DNA of 59,959 bases from Desulfuromonadales bacterium (GCA_030145195.1 JAQYVY010000020.1:1-59959); one strand, 5' to 3'; positions 40,995 to 49,434 are shown, counted from the first letter of the stretch. The notes: generated by a model from the letters alone, not told the origin. Made by a program: numbers and translations.

Positions 40995-41689
40995 TCATGA
41001 CGAGTCCCCGAAACAGTAAATTGACTCTCTTCATTGAGGTAGTGTTGCAAAAACTGAAGCGCCTGAGGCATCAAGGCTTTATCACTCCACTCAACCGCGT
41101 CCGCAGACGCAACTTTCCAGTCCTCGCCATTTTTCAGGATCAACCCCAGAGCACACGGGAACAGCTCTTCATCAACAAAGGATGAATAGACCTCGGGAAG
41201 AACATCATCGAAATAGACAAGCAGTATCGTGTTGTCAGACGAACCATTCAAACGCGCACACGCTTCTATCATCCCCTGCTGAAAGCTATCCTTGCCAGCG
41301 GCAAGCGAAGTGATGGGAAACTTTTCCTGCGCTGCAATTGAAAACAAACCTGAGGCAGTATTGTGTACAGACTGAGAGAAGGCAATAGGTGAGGCCTCAT
41401 CTCCAGACAAAATCTCAGTTATCAGTTTGCAGGTTCGTTGTAATTCACCGTGGCGGCTAACAAAGATTGCTGAATCGACTTTATGCTTTTTTGACAGTGA
41501 AAGAGCGGTCTGCACGGCCAGCTTGCTCGCCAAACTCATTCGCCGGCGCGAATTAGCCGGGATAAGGTCATAGGCAAGCTCTTCAACACTTTGTTTGTGA
41601 CCAGAATGGGCCCAGGCACACCAATCTTTCTCACAGCAAAGGGCTGGCGCGAGAGCAAACCAGTCAAATATTTTCACTTCAATCTGCAT
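40970..41689 (-). CDS. apeC: Ketosynthase-like chain-length-factor protein (ApeC-like)
   Basis: A 239-aa protein related to the N-terminal half of beta-ketoacyl synthases, lacking an active-site Cys. The block SQSVHNTASGLFSIAAQEKFP, with LAAGKDSFQQGM following, is typical of the short APE family paired with ApeO. It begins the operon. The ATG 41689 (MQIEVKIFDW) is preceded by GAAAG. In Xenorhabdus the ApeC partner is needed for ApeO activity; the same is assumed here. Confidence 0.85.
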   Translation of the reverse strand: MQIEVKIFDWFALAPALCCEKDWCAWAHSGHKQSVEELAYDLIPANSRRRMSLASKLAVQTALSLSKKHKVDSAIFVSRHGELQRTCKLITEILSGDEASPIAFSQSVHNTASGLFSIAAQEKFPITSLAAGKDSFQQGMIEACARLNGSSDNTILLVYFDDVLPEVYSSFVDEELFPCALGLILKNGEDWKVASADAVEWSDKALMPQALQFLQHYLNEESQFTVSGTRHDWMWTCVK

Positions 41690-41942
41690 CAAGATCTTTC
41701 AGAGAAATCGCGCGGACACTAAGCGTTTCAGAGCCTGCTGGTCGTTTAATAAAACCGGGAAAGGAAGGTCCATATAGTACCACAGGGAGTTTATATACCG
41801 GGGGATTAAATGGTTGCCTGCTTAAGCATCGGGCCGAAGCGCGCTCCCGTAATACGAGTGACTCTGTCTGCTAAGCGAAGCCAAGCCACGAGTCACTGCG
41901 GTTCGAACCGAAGAAACTGGGTTCTAGAGAATGTAAGCAAGG
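41690..41942. other. Non-coding region upstream of the polyene operon
   Basis: 250 bp between apeC and the lipoprotein gene, both on the minus strand. It must hold the operon promoter, but no strong -35/-10 pair was found. There is an AGTGACTC/GAGTCACT inverted repeat (about 41854-41899) with a 30-nt loop, and no regulatory gene adjacent. The GGTTCGAACCG at about 41900 resembles a tRNA T-loop but no tRNA can be folded around it. Confidence 0.4.
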
Positions 41943-42680
41943 TTAATTGAGAAGGACTTTATTGTCTATCTTCGCACTCATACATTCAGCGGTGTAACCA
42001 TCGCTATCGAAACAGACATCAACAAGTTTACTTCCGCCCCGCTGTCGTTTCGTTGGATAATAGACCCAGACACTACTTCTTTTATAGTCTGGCGTAAATC
42101 TCTCCATAGGATAGCCAACAGAGTTGATAACTTGTTGTTTTGTCATTCCTTCAACAACAGCACCTTGATTGATCGCCGTCAAAATTTCAGCATCATACTG
42201 GCTTAGCGTTTCATTCATATCTTGTGCTGTTAGAAGCTTGTTGAGATAACTAAACATTGTGAGCCCGGGATGGCGTCGACGAGAAAAAGCCAGTTCATAT
42301 TCGAGCCCCTCTCTGGTTACAAAACTAATGTTGTCGCTATAACTCGGGCTGAAACCATCACTCATTCGCTTCTTTTCTTCTACGACAGTCCCTTGATCTG
42401 TATTGTAATGAAGAATCGTTTTTAGTTCCTTTGACTCCAATTTAACTGAAGTTATTTCTGTGCCAATGGGCAGCATTGGGCCCCTTCGACTGCTGCCAGC
42501 GTAAATCACGCGATGCTTCCCCCACAAATTACAGGCAGTGTAAAGTTTAGGTGCTTCAAATAGTGTAACTTTTGTTCTTTCTATATCTGCTTTCGTAGGT
42601 AGGCTACTGCACGAAGCAAGGAATAAAAAACCAATAATGGCCAGGGTTTTAAAATATATGCGAATACTGTTTAAATTCAT
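41943..42680 (-). CDS. Lipoprotein with C-terminal BamE/SmpA-like domain
   Basis: A 245-aa protein with a lipoprotein signal (hydrophobic segment then LASC, Cys about 24), so probably outer-membrane anchored. The middle part is unrecognised. The last 70 residues (NQGAVVEGMTKQQVINSVGYPMERFTPDYKRSSVWVYYP...KLVDVCFDSDGYTAEC) match the BamE/SmpA pattern G-M-T-K-x-Q-V-x3-G-x-P. I chose ATG 42680 (GGGGAG 11 nt before) over GTG 12 bp upstream. A 6-bp-arm palindrome (CTGCTA-AA-TAGCAG, 42716-42729) sits just upstream. Its function is unknown, and a link to polyene transport is only positional. Confidence 0.75.
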   Translation of the reverse strand: MNLNSIRIYFKTLAIIGFLFLASCSSLPTKADIERTKVTLFEAPKLYTACNLWGKHRVIYAGSSRRGPMLPIGTEITSVKLESKELKTILHYNTDQGTVVEEKKRMSDGFSPSYSDNISFVTREGLEYELAFSRRRHPGLTMFSYLNKLLTAQDMNETLSQYDAEILTAINQGAVVEGMTKQQVINSVGYPMERFTPDYKRSSVWVYYPTKRQRGGSKLVDVCFDSDGYTAECMSAKIDNKVLLN

Positions 42681-43073
42681 TTTACGTCTCACTCCCCAAA
42701 TGCTATAGAGTCAATCTGCTAAATAGCAGTCTATTTACATCAATTATTAAAACACACAAAACAAACTGACTTCAGGTTTTACCTTATGCCTATAGCCATG
42801 TCAAACCTAAAGGCCGAGAGCCAGATATTGATTTGAGAGCTACCAGTCAATCATGTAAAGTGCTAAGGATTTAAGCTATTTAGTCTCAAAACAGCACAAT
42901 AGAAAAGAGCGGAAAAAAGATCTTCCAGAACGGCATCCGCGACATGCGATAATTCACAATATGTGGTGTTTTGAGAGCACCATCAATACTGTGGATCTAG
43001 TGACAGGGCTATTACAATACAATCCATTTGAATCTCCTAATAAAGCAAATGGGTGAAATAAAGGTCTTCACAT
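42681..43073. other. Divergent intergenic region
   Basis: 390 bp, AT-rich, between the lipoprotein gene (minus) and the serine hydrolase (plus). Apart from the palindrome at 42716-42729 nothing recognisable: no RNA, repeat family or short gene with a ribosome site. Confidence 0.5.
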
Positions 43074-44282
43074 TTGTCTTCAATACTGACAAGAATTTTC
43101 ATAACAATTTCGCTAATAGTTTCAACCACAGCATGTGGAACCTTGAGCACGATTCAACTCGACGCTACAGGTGCTGAAGCGGAACGCTATGCCCGGACTC
43201 AGAACCTGACCGCAGAAGTTGAAGAGCTGGCAAAACCCATGGTTGAAAATGGCCACACCCCAGGCATAGTAATCGGCGTGTTGACTCCCGATGGAACTCA
43301 GCACTATTTTGCCTACGGTGTCGCAGATAAAACCAGCGGCATCACACCTGATGCAGATACGTTGTTCCCCGTGGGTTCTCTCAGCAAAGGCTTCCTGGGA
43401 GTAATGACGGCATTAATGATTGAAGATGGGGCCTTCTCCTGGGACGATACTCTTAAGGAGCTTTTGCCAGAAGACACTCCGCTCAGCGATGCTGCCAGCA
43501 AGATAACGCTCCGACAGCTGGCGACACATACTTCTGGCTTACCGCGCCAACCCATGACCTTCCAGACCATGACGTCTTTCATCAAGTATCTCTTTACGGG
43601 TGAAAGCTTCTACCAGCACTTAGACGATAAATACGTGCTTAATTTCATGTCGAGTTTCTCGGCACCAGCAGAGATAGAGCCGCACTATTCGAATATTGGT
43701 TATGGCTTGCTCGGCTACATCCTGGAGTTAAAGAGCAACAAGCCTCTCGACCTGCTACTGAAAGAAAAAATCACCGCGCCCCTCAACCTGACTCAGACCG
43801 GGTACGAGCCGAGTGAAATATCAGGCTATTCGCAACGGGCCAGAGGCTATGCCGGTGATCATCCCAAGTTTATTAGACGCGGCACTGCCGTACCGGACTG
43901 GGATTTCACAACAATAATGAAAGGCTCCGCAGCGATACATTCAACTGCGCGCGATCTTTTGAGTTTCGCTCAAGCACATTTATGCAATGATGAGAGCGCT
44001 TACTGCTCCGCATATTTAGACACTCTAAAAGTCCGCTACCCAAGAGAGAGTAAAGCAGCCGCAATCGCCTGGGTGGAGGATAACATCAACGACCATCAGA
44101 TTTCGTATCAGGTCGGAGTCGTCGCCGGGTACACCAGTTACCTTGGACTCGACGTAAAGAGCCGTACGGCGGTGGTCGTATTACAAAACAGTTTCAACTG
44201 GGGATTTGATATCGGACATCGCTTGTTGTTGCGTATGGCACCAACAGCAGAGACACAAGCAATTGCTTACCGAACAGATTGA
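43074..44282 (+). CDS. Beta-lactamase-family serine hydrolase, lipoprotein
   Basis: 402 aa with a lipoprotein signal (IVSTTACG, Cys about 21). The class C beta-lactamase/esterase fold follows: GSLSKGF gives the S-x-x-K nucleophile (about 96-102), YSNIGYGLLGYILE the Y-x-N motif, and TLRQLATHTSGLP a conserved segment. Family members are esterases, D-aminopeptidases or penicillin-binding relatives; the substrate is not predictable. It starts with TTG 43074 after AAAGG. Only 1 bp separates it from the glycosyltransferase gene, so the two are likely co-transcribed. Confidence 0.82.
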   Translation: MSSILTRIFITISLIVSTTACGTLSTIQLDATGAEAERYARTQNLTAEVEELAKPMVENGHTPGIVIGVLTPDGTQHYFAYGVADKTSGITPDADTLFPVGSLSKGFLGVMTALMIEDGAFSWDDTLKELLPEDTPLSDAASKITLRQLATHTSGLPRQPMTFQTMTSFIKYLFTGESFYQHLDDKYVLNFMSSFSAPAEIEPHYSNIGYGLLGYILELKSNKPLDLLLKEKITAPLNLTQTGYEPSEISGYSQRARGYAGDHPKFIRRGTAVPDWDFTTIMKGSAAIHSTARDLLSFAQAHLCNDESAYCSAYLDTLKVRYPRESKAAAIAWVEDNINDHQISYQVGVVAGYTSYLGLDVKSRTAVVVLQNSFNWGFDIGHRLLLRMAPTAETQAIAYRTD

Positions 44283-44283
44283 A

Positions 44284-45012
44284 ATGAAACCTTCTGCCTT
44301 TCCAGACAAAACCTTTGTGGTCGTGCCGGTATATAATCATTCGACAACCTTGAGACAAGTTGTCGAAGAAAGCCTTAAACGCCACCCTACGGTTCTGGTG
44401 GTTGACGACGGCAGCACTGATGGAAGCGCTGCAGCCGTGAGCGATCTGCCTGTTGAAATACTACGCCACCCGCGCAACCAGGGTAAGGGAGCGGCACTTA
44501 TAAGCGCCGCCGAATGGGGCTTACAGCGCGGGATGAGCCACATGATTTCGCTGGATGCTGATGGACAACATAGTACTGAAGACCTGCCAAAATTCTTTTC
44601 TTCAATAACAGAGTTCCCTCGTGCATTAATTGTCGGACATCGTGATTTCGCTCAGACATCGATCCCGGGTTCTTCACGTTTCGGCAGAAGTTTCTCTAAT
44701 TTTTGGTTGCGATTACAAACCGGAAGCCGCCTTAAAGATACCCAGAGTGGCTTTCGGGCTTATCCGCTGTTGATCTTTCAAGAGCTAAACTTTTTAACTC
44801 ACCGCTATAACTTCGAGATCGAAGTGCTCGTTCGCTCTGCTTGGGCAGGCATCGAATTACGCGACGTCGACATCTCGGTTTACTATCCCCCTGACAACGA
44901 ACGAATTTCTCATTTTCGTGGTTTCATGGACAACTGGCGCTTAACGCTGCTCAATACCTACCTGACGTTACGTTCGATGCTCCCTTGGCCACACCGCAAA
45001 ATATCGGAGTGA
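44284..45012 (+). CDS. Family-2 glycosyltransferase (ApeJ N-terminal-half-like)
   Basis: 242-aa GT-A enzyme: FVVVPVYNHSTTLRQVVEE, VLVVDDGSTDGS (UDP-sugar binding), NQGKGAAL, LDADGQH (DxD) and TQSGFRAYPL. It is DPM1/DolP-mannosyltransferase-like without membrane anchors. The pattern DADGQH...IPGSSRFGRSFSNFWLR...DTQSGFRAYPL is close to the glycosyltransferase half of enterobacterial ApeJ as I recall it, so it may supply the activity missing from the acyltransferase-only ApeJ here. I start at ATG 44284 (MKPSAFPDK); the longer frame overlaps the hydrolase. Link to the polyene cluster is inference. Confidence 0.82.
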   Translation: MKPSAFPDKTFVVVPVYNHSTTLRQVVEESLKRHPTVLVVDDGSTDGSAAAVSDLPVEILRHPRNQGKGAALISAAEWGLQRGMSHMISLDADGQHSTEDLPKFFSSITEFPRALIVGHRDFAQTSIPGSSRFGRSFSNFWLRLQTGSRLKDTQSGFRAYPLLIFQELNFLTHRYNFEIEVLVRSAWAGIELRDVDISVYYPPDNERISHFRGFMDNWRLTLLNTYLTLRSMLPWPHRKISE

Positions 45013-45098
45013 CGCGTATTCCGAGCCAAGGTTGTAAGTCGGCACGCTTAACATAGAATTCTATAGCATTGTTCGTGACCTCGATTTAAGCTGGACAG

Positions 45099-45791
45099 AT
45101 GAACCTGCTTGCCCCGCAACAACTTGGAGACACCTCTGTTTGCTCCTACTTACCAGAGCAAATCCGTTGTGATGAGTATTTTCTGGCTACGGACATAACA
45201 GCAAAAGAGTTGGACAAACTCTTGTCAGAAGGTTGGCGTAAGTTTGGTTGTTATTTTTTCAGGCCCTCCTGTCGTTCCTGCCAGGCATGTACCCCTTTAA
45301 GAATCCCGGTTAATGACTTCAGACCAAGGCGTAACCAAAAGCGGGCTCTTAGCAAAGGCAGGCTCTTAGATGTAACCTTCGGTCCTTTAGACTTCAGCCC
45401 CAGGGTGTTCGAAATTTACCAAAGCCATAGCCGGGTTCGGTTTGGCCGCGAAGATTGCGACCTTGAGGATTTCCTGTTCTGTTTCTATGCGCCATCCTGC
45501 CCAGGCTTGCAGGTGTCTATCTCTTTAGCCGGAGAGTTGGTTGGCGTTGGGTGGCTGGACCGCGGAGAGATTTCCTTGTCGAGTGTCTACTTTTGCTTTG
45601 ATCCAGAGCACTCCAAGCTGAACCTCGGGACCTACAGTATTTTGGCGGGGCTTGATTATGCTCAAAAGCAGGGGCTTCAGTGGAATTACCTCGGATACTT
45701 CGTAGATGGAGATAATCCCACGGCATACAAAGACAACTTCCGGCCCAGAGAGCATTTTGATTGGAAAACAGGAGAGTGGCACCAGCAGTGA
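45099..45791 (+). CDS. bpt: Aspartate/glutamate leucyltransferase (arginyltransferase family)
   Basis: Transfers leucine from Leu-tRNA to proteins with N-terminal Asp/Glu, feeding the N-degron pathway. The 230-aa protein has the conserved CYFFRPSCRSCQACTPLRIPVNDFRPRRNQKRAL (Cys-rich N-terminal domain), a GNAT-like C-terminal half with VGVGWLDRGEISLSSVYFCFDP, and YKDNFRP. Length fits Bpt. It stands alone; GGACAG precedes ATG 45099. Confidence 0.9.
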   Translation: MNLLAPQQLGDTSVCSYLPEQIRCDEYFLATDITAKELDKLLSEGWRKFGCYFFRPSCRSCQACTPLRIPVNDFRPRRNQKRALSKGRLLDVTFGPLDFSPRVFEIYQSHSRVRFGREDCDLEDFLFCFYAPSCPGLQVSISLAGELVGVGWLDRGEISLSSVYFCFDPEHSKLNLGTYSILAGLDYAQKQGLQWNYLGYFVDGDNPTAYKDNFRPREHFDWKTGEWHQQ

Positions 45792-45858
45792 GTCGTGTTA
45801 ACTCTTCTCAGGCTGTCTTGGTGGGGAGAAGTGTGCAACCTTGCAAGCCTCATCTTAA

Positions 45859-45989
45859 ACATCGGCCAAAACATCGGCCACAATCTACATATAAATTGCT
45901 TTTTTCTGTTACAAACCAACAAAACACATCTATTTATTAGTAGCTTAATTGCGAACACATAAAATACTATACCTGATAAATATCGGCCA
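45859..45989 (+). repeat. Three direct A(C/T)ATCGGCCA repeats upstream of a Fic gene
   Basis: ACATCGGCCA at 45859-45868 and 45871-45880 (12-bp period) and ATATCGGCCA at 45980-45989, all in the same orientation within the promoter region of the Fic-winged-helix gene starting at 46067. A plausible binding site for its C-terminal DNA-binding domain; nothing else is found in this 275-bp gap. Confidence 0.5.
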
Positions 45990-46066
45990 TTTTTCTGGTC
46001 ATAACAAACAAATTGATGTAAGCTTCGGTTAAGTCAGCCTTGCCAAGACATAGACTGGAGTTTCAA

Positions 46067-47284
46067 ATGACCAAAGAACCTATTTACACTCGCAGCTCTC
46101 AAATGGAGCCAATGTTCCCATCGGGCCAGGATTCAAGCCTTACCGATTTGGCTGTTGAGGTCATTCGACAATCAGCCGCGCTCAGTGCAACCCTGCATCC
46201 AACGTCCCAGCAAGCGATTGTCGAACTGGTGCGGTCGATGAATAGCTACTACTCAAACCTAATCGAAGGTCATAACACTCATCCTGTTGATATTGAACGA
46301 GCTTTAGCCAAGGACTACTTTCTTGACCCCGCGAAACGAGCACTACAAATAGAGAGCGCCGCACATGTAGAGGTCCAGAGACTCATAGAGGTGCAGCTGG
46401 CAGAGAGTGTTCATACTGACATCTGCACACCGGATTTCCTCTGTTGGGTTCATCGTGAATTTTACGAGCGACTTCCCGATGAATTCCGTCATATAAAAAC
46501 TCCTGAAGGAGAGGTGAAAGTTGTGAGACCTGGGGAACTTCGCCAAGACGAGGTTGCCGTAGGTCTGCACCTCGCTCCCGGGTTTCGCTCACTGCAAAAT
46601 TTCTTGATGCACTTCCATGCCTCCTATGAGAGTCCAAGGTTGAGTGCAGTGCAGAAAGTGATTGCCGCAGCAGCTTCACATCATCGACTGGCCTGGATTC
46701 ATCCTTTTCTGGATGGCAACGGCAGGGTCACCCGTCTCTTTTCACATGCTTACCTCGTCAAAGCACGCATTGATGGTCATGGCATGTGGACCGTTTCTCG
46801 CGGCATGGCGCGCAATCGAGATCGCTACCTGGCTACGCTTGCGGGTGCCGACAGCCATCGTCAAGGAGACATGGATGGTCGTGGCAACCTTTCGAACAAG
46901 GGGCTATCCTCCTTTTGCACCTTTTACCTGGAAATGGCTCTTGACCAAATTGGGTTCATGTCTACCCTGCTCAATTTTGACGGGCTGCAAAAACGCATCA
47001 TGGGTTATGTAGATCGCCAGACAGCCCTTGGAGAGCTACAACCTGAATCAGGGTATCTTTTGCGGGAGATTTTGTTGCGCGGAGAAGTGCCTCGCGGTGA
47101 GGCTGCGAGAATAACTGGAAAAGCAGAACGTACGGCACGACGTATTCTCAAGGATCTTCTGGATAAGAAACTTCTGCGTTCTGAAACGGAGAAAGGTCCG
47201 GTGCGTCTTTCCTTCCCCACTCGTGCTGTGGGTTATTTTTTCCCGCGGCTTTATCCTGAAGGCGTTGAGCTGAGCGTAGACTAG
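46067..47284 (+). CDS. Fic protein with C-terminal winged helix, class II
   Basis: 405 aa. An N-terminal inhibitory helix carries SNLIEG (S-x3-E-G) about residues 69-74, the hallmark of class II autoinhibited Fic proteins. The active-site motif HPFLDGNGRVTR is intact at about residue 212. The C-terminal 90 residues form a winged-helix domain (GYLLREILLRGEVPRGEAARITGKAERTARRILKDLL), so it may bind DNA and regulate itself through the upstream repeats. Start ATG 46067 has GGAG 6 nt before it; the longer TTG frame has none. Likely substrate: unknown protein AMPylation. Confidence 0.87.
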   Translation: MTKEPIYTRSSQMEPMFPSGQDSSLTDLAVEVIRQSAALSATLHPTSQQAIVELVRSMNSYYSNLIEGHNTHPVDIERALAKDYFLDPAKRALQIESAAHVEVQRLIEVQLAESVHTDICTPDFLCWVHREFYERLPDEFRHIKTPEGEVKVVRPGELRQDEVAVGLHLAPGFRSLQNFLMHFHASYESPRLSAVQKVIAAAASHHRLAWIHPFLDGNGRVTRLFSHAYLVKARIDGHGMWTVSRGMARNRDRYLATLAGADSHRQGDMDGRGNLSNKGLSSFCTFYLEMALDQIGFMSTLLNFDGLQKRIMGYVDRQTALGELQPESGYLLREILLRGEVPRGEAARITGKAERTARRILKDLLDKKLLRSETEKGPVRLSFPTRAVGYFFPRLYPEGVELSVD

Positions 47285-47367
47285 GCAGGGGCATACAATG
47301 GCTCCGGGGACAGGCACGCGTGGCTGTCCCCAAATCATCGGCTGAGAAATCTGCTAAGATTGACAAC

Positions 47368-48243
47368 ATGACTCTCACACTTTTAGATGGCGGTATGGGC
47401 CAGGAACTTTTGCTGCGCTCGCAGCACGCTCCGACTGGACTCTGGTCCGCCCAGGTTATGATTGACAACCCCGCGCTGGTGCATGCCGTGCATCGCGACT
47501 ATTTCAGGGCGGGCGCCGATGTGGCCACCACCAACAGCTATGCCGTTCACCGGACGCGTCTGCAGCGCTTCGGCATTGAAGATCGCTTTGACGAAATGCA
47601 CCGCCAGGCCTGTCAACTTGCCGTCGCGGCCCGTGACGAACATGGCCGCGGGTTGGTAGCCGGGTCGCTTGGACCGGTCGAAGGCTCCTATCGTCCCGAC
47701 CTTGTCAAGCCGGCTGAAGAGACCGCCGAACTGTATGCGGAGATCGCACGCTTGCAGGCGCCTTATGTCGATTTGTTGCTTTGTGAAACCATGTCGTCGG
47801 TTGAACAGGCACGGGGTGCCGTCATGGGGGCGCAGGTCGTCAACAAGCCGGTTTGGCTGGCGGTGACCGTAGACGACAGCGATGGCCGCCGACTTCGCTC
47901 CGGGGAGCCGCTCACCGACGTGCTGCCGCTTCTCGACGCCTTCAACTGCGCGGCGCTACTGGTTAACTGTTCTCCCCCCGAAGCGGTCGACCAGGCGATG
48001 CCGCTCCTGACCAATCAGGTTTGCCAGGTGGGCGCATACGCCAACGGCTTTGTGACCATCAACGACGATTTCCTGGTCGATGGTGCCACGGTCGAGGTCC
48101 TCGAAAAACGCACCAACCTGGGGCCCGATGTTTATGCAGATTTCGCAGAGGGCTGGGTCCGCCAGGGAGCTGCCATAGTCGGTGGTTGTTGCGAAGTGGG
48201 TCCGGCGCACATTAGGGAGTTGGCTAGGCGACTGAAGGAATAG
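47368..48243 (+). CDS. mmuM: Homocysteine S-methyltransferase family protein
   Basis: 291 aa. Starts MTLTLLDGGMGQELLLRS, with VATTNSYAVHRTRL, LLLCETMSSVEQARGA, ALLVNCSPPEAV and GGCCEVGPAHIREL: the three zinc-binding Cys (one in NCS, two in GGCC) are present. Transfers a methyl group to homocysteine from S-methylmethionine or a similar donor; the physiological donor is not clear. The coding sequence is richer in GC at third positions than both neighbours, which suggests recent transfer. Start ATG 47368; no strong ribosome site. No metabolic partner adjacent. Confidence 0.85.
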   Translation: MTLTLLDGGMGQELLLRSQHAPTGLWSAQVMIDNPALVHAVHRDYFRAGADVATTNSYAVHRTRLQRFGIEDRFDEMHRQACQLAVAARDEHGRGLVAGSLGPVEGSYRPDLVKPAEETAELYAEIARLQAPYVDLLLCETMSSVEQARGAVMGAQVVNKPVWLAVTVDDSDGRRLRSGEPLTDVLPLLDAFNCAALLVNCSPPEAVDQAMPLLTNQVCQVGAYANGFVTINDDFLVDGATVEVLEKRTNLGPDVYADFAEGWVRQGAAIVGGCCEVGPAHIRELARRLKE

Positions 48244-48367
48244 GCGGTGACGTAAGCTTCGCTAAAAGGCAATTCAGTTTTAGGGGTTGTTGGTAAGTTA
48301 CATAACTTTCCCCCCTTATGCACCGCATCTTGCAACTTTGCAGGCTTGGCCTCACGCCAGAATCTAT

Positions 48368-48955
48368 TTACGAACGAACAAAGGCCAGTAATGGCCCATA
48401 GTCATGACTGTCTGCGGCTTGCAAGGCTTCTATGTAACGACGGCGGAATTCGACAGCATTGGTCAGGTTCTCCTGCCCCCAGCTGAAACGTTCCCGTCCC
48501 AGCAGATGAACCAGCAGAACATCTGCCATCAGGCGAGCGTGTCGGCCATTGCCATTTGCGAAGGCATGAATGGCAACCAACCGATGATGGAACCGGGCCG
48601 CTATCTCATCGGGTGGGTACGCCCCGTACTCCAGCCAACCATCGACCTCATCAAACAACTGATGCAGAGCAACCGGCACCTGCATCCACTCGATACCGAT
48701 ATTGTTCTGGCTACGACGAAAGTTCCCTGCCCAGCGCCAGACATTGCCAAGCATCTTTTTGTGCAAAGCGCGAGCATATTTCTCAGTCAAAACATCCTTC
48801 TGCCGCCGCCTGAAAACGCGGTCTTCGGCCTCAGAGATATTCTCTTGCTCCCATCGATCAAGCTCAGCTCTGGTGCCAATGTGTGACAACAAGAGCCCTT
48901 GAGCCTCATTGAGATCGAGCGGTGTTGCCCCTCTGGGATATTCGAAATTCATCAC
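48368..48955 (-). CDS. Mobile mystery protein B (Fic/Doc family), altered Fic motif
   Basis: 195 aa with the N-terminal MNFEYPRGATPLDLNEAQGLLLSHI signature of mobile mystery protein B and a Fic core. The motif reads HAFANGNGRHARL: the acidic metal-binding residue of H-P-F-x-D/E-G-N-G-R is replaced by Asn and Pro by Ala, so AMP transfer may be weak or changed. It overlaps the upstream HTH gene by 4 bp. Such A/B pairs are seen on mobile elements and are thought to act as toxin-antitoxin-like units; activity is not established. Confidence 0.85.
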   Translation of the reverse strand: MMNFEYPRGATPLDLNEAQGLLLSHIGTRAELDRWEQENISEAEDRVFRRRQKDVLTEKYARALHKKMLGNVWRWAGNFRRSQNNIGIEWMQVPVALHQLFDEVDGWLEYGAYPPDEIAARFHHRLVAIHAFANGNGRHARLMADVLLVHLLGRERFSWGQENLTNAVEFRRRYIEALQAADSHDYGPLLAFVRS

Positions 48956-49419
48956 TTGTCCGACCAGAAGTCCTTAGGCAGCTCGCGGATAAGATCTTCC
49001 ATCTTGGCATTGAGCATCTTTTGCTGATCATCATTCGACACCTGTTGATCTTCTAGCAGCATGGTATGTGAGGTTCGGGAAAGGCGCTTGACTGCGACTT
49101 TTTTGGCCTGATCTTGCATGGTCTGTTCGAGGCTGGTGCGAGGGACCAGGGCATAAACAAACATGCAATCCATGGCTTCTGCGACCTGGCGCATGGTCTT
49201 CAATGTCAGTGCCCCGCCGAGTTCGTCCTTTTCCATCTGGACGACTCGTGGCTGGCTGACTCCAATGCGCTCACCCAGCTGCTTACCAGACATCCCCAGG
49301 GCTTCACGGATTGCACGCAGCCATCCCTTAACAGGCGGCTGCACTTCCCTGATCTTGCTTAGCGTTTCAAACGTTTTATCCAACTGGTCCCGCATGATGC
49401 GGCGATGTTTTGATTGCAT
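48952..49419 (-). CDS. Mobile mystery protein A (HTH regulator)
   Basis: 155 aa. An Xre-type helix-turn-helix lies at about residues 33-95 (WLRAIREALGMSGKQLGERIGVSQPRVVQMEKDE). It carries the C-terminal ELPKDFW typical of mobile mystery protein A. It is the probable antitoxin or regulator of the Fic-like partner. A pair of 12-bp AT-only inverted repeats just upstream (49435-49492) could be its operator. Confidence 0.85.
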   Translation of the reverse strand: MQSKHRRIMRDQLDKTFETLSKIREVQPPVKGWLRAIREALGMSGKQLGERIGVSQPRVVQMEKDELGGALTLKTMRQVAEAMDCMFVYALVPRTSLEQTMQDQAKKVAVKRLSRTSHTMLLEDQQVSNDDQQKMLNAKMEDLIRELPKDFWSDK

Positions 49420-49434
49420 TTTATAACCTCTATA

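Noticed and set aside
41880-41930. tRNA-like T-loop GGTTCGAACCG
   Set aside because: No acceptor, D or anticodon stems can be built around it.
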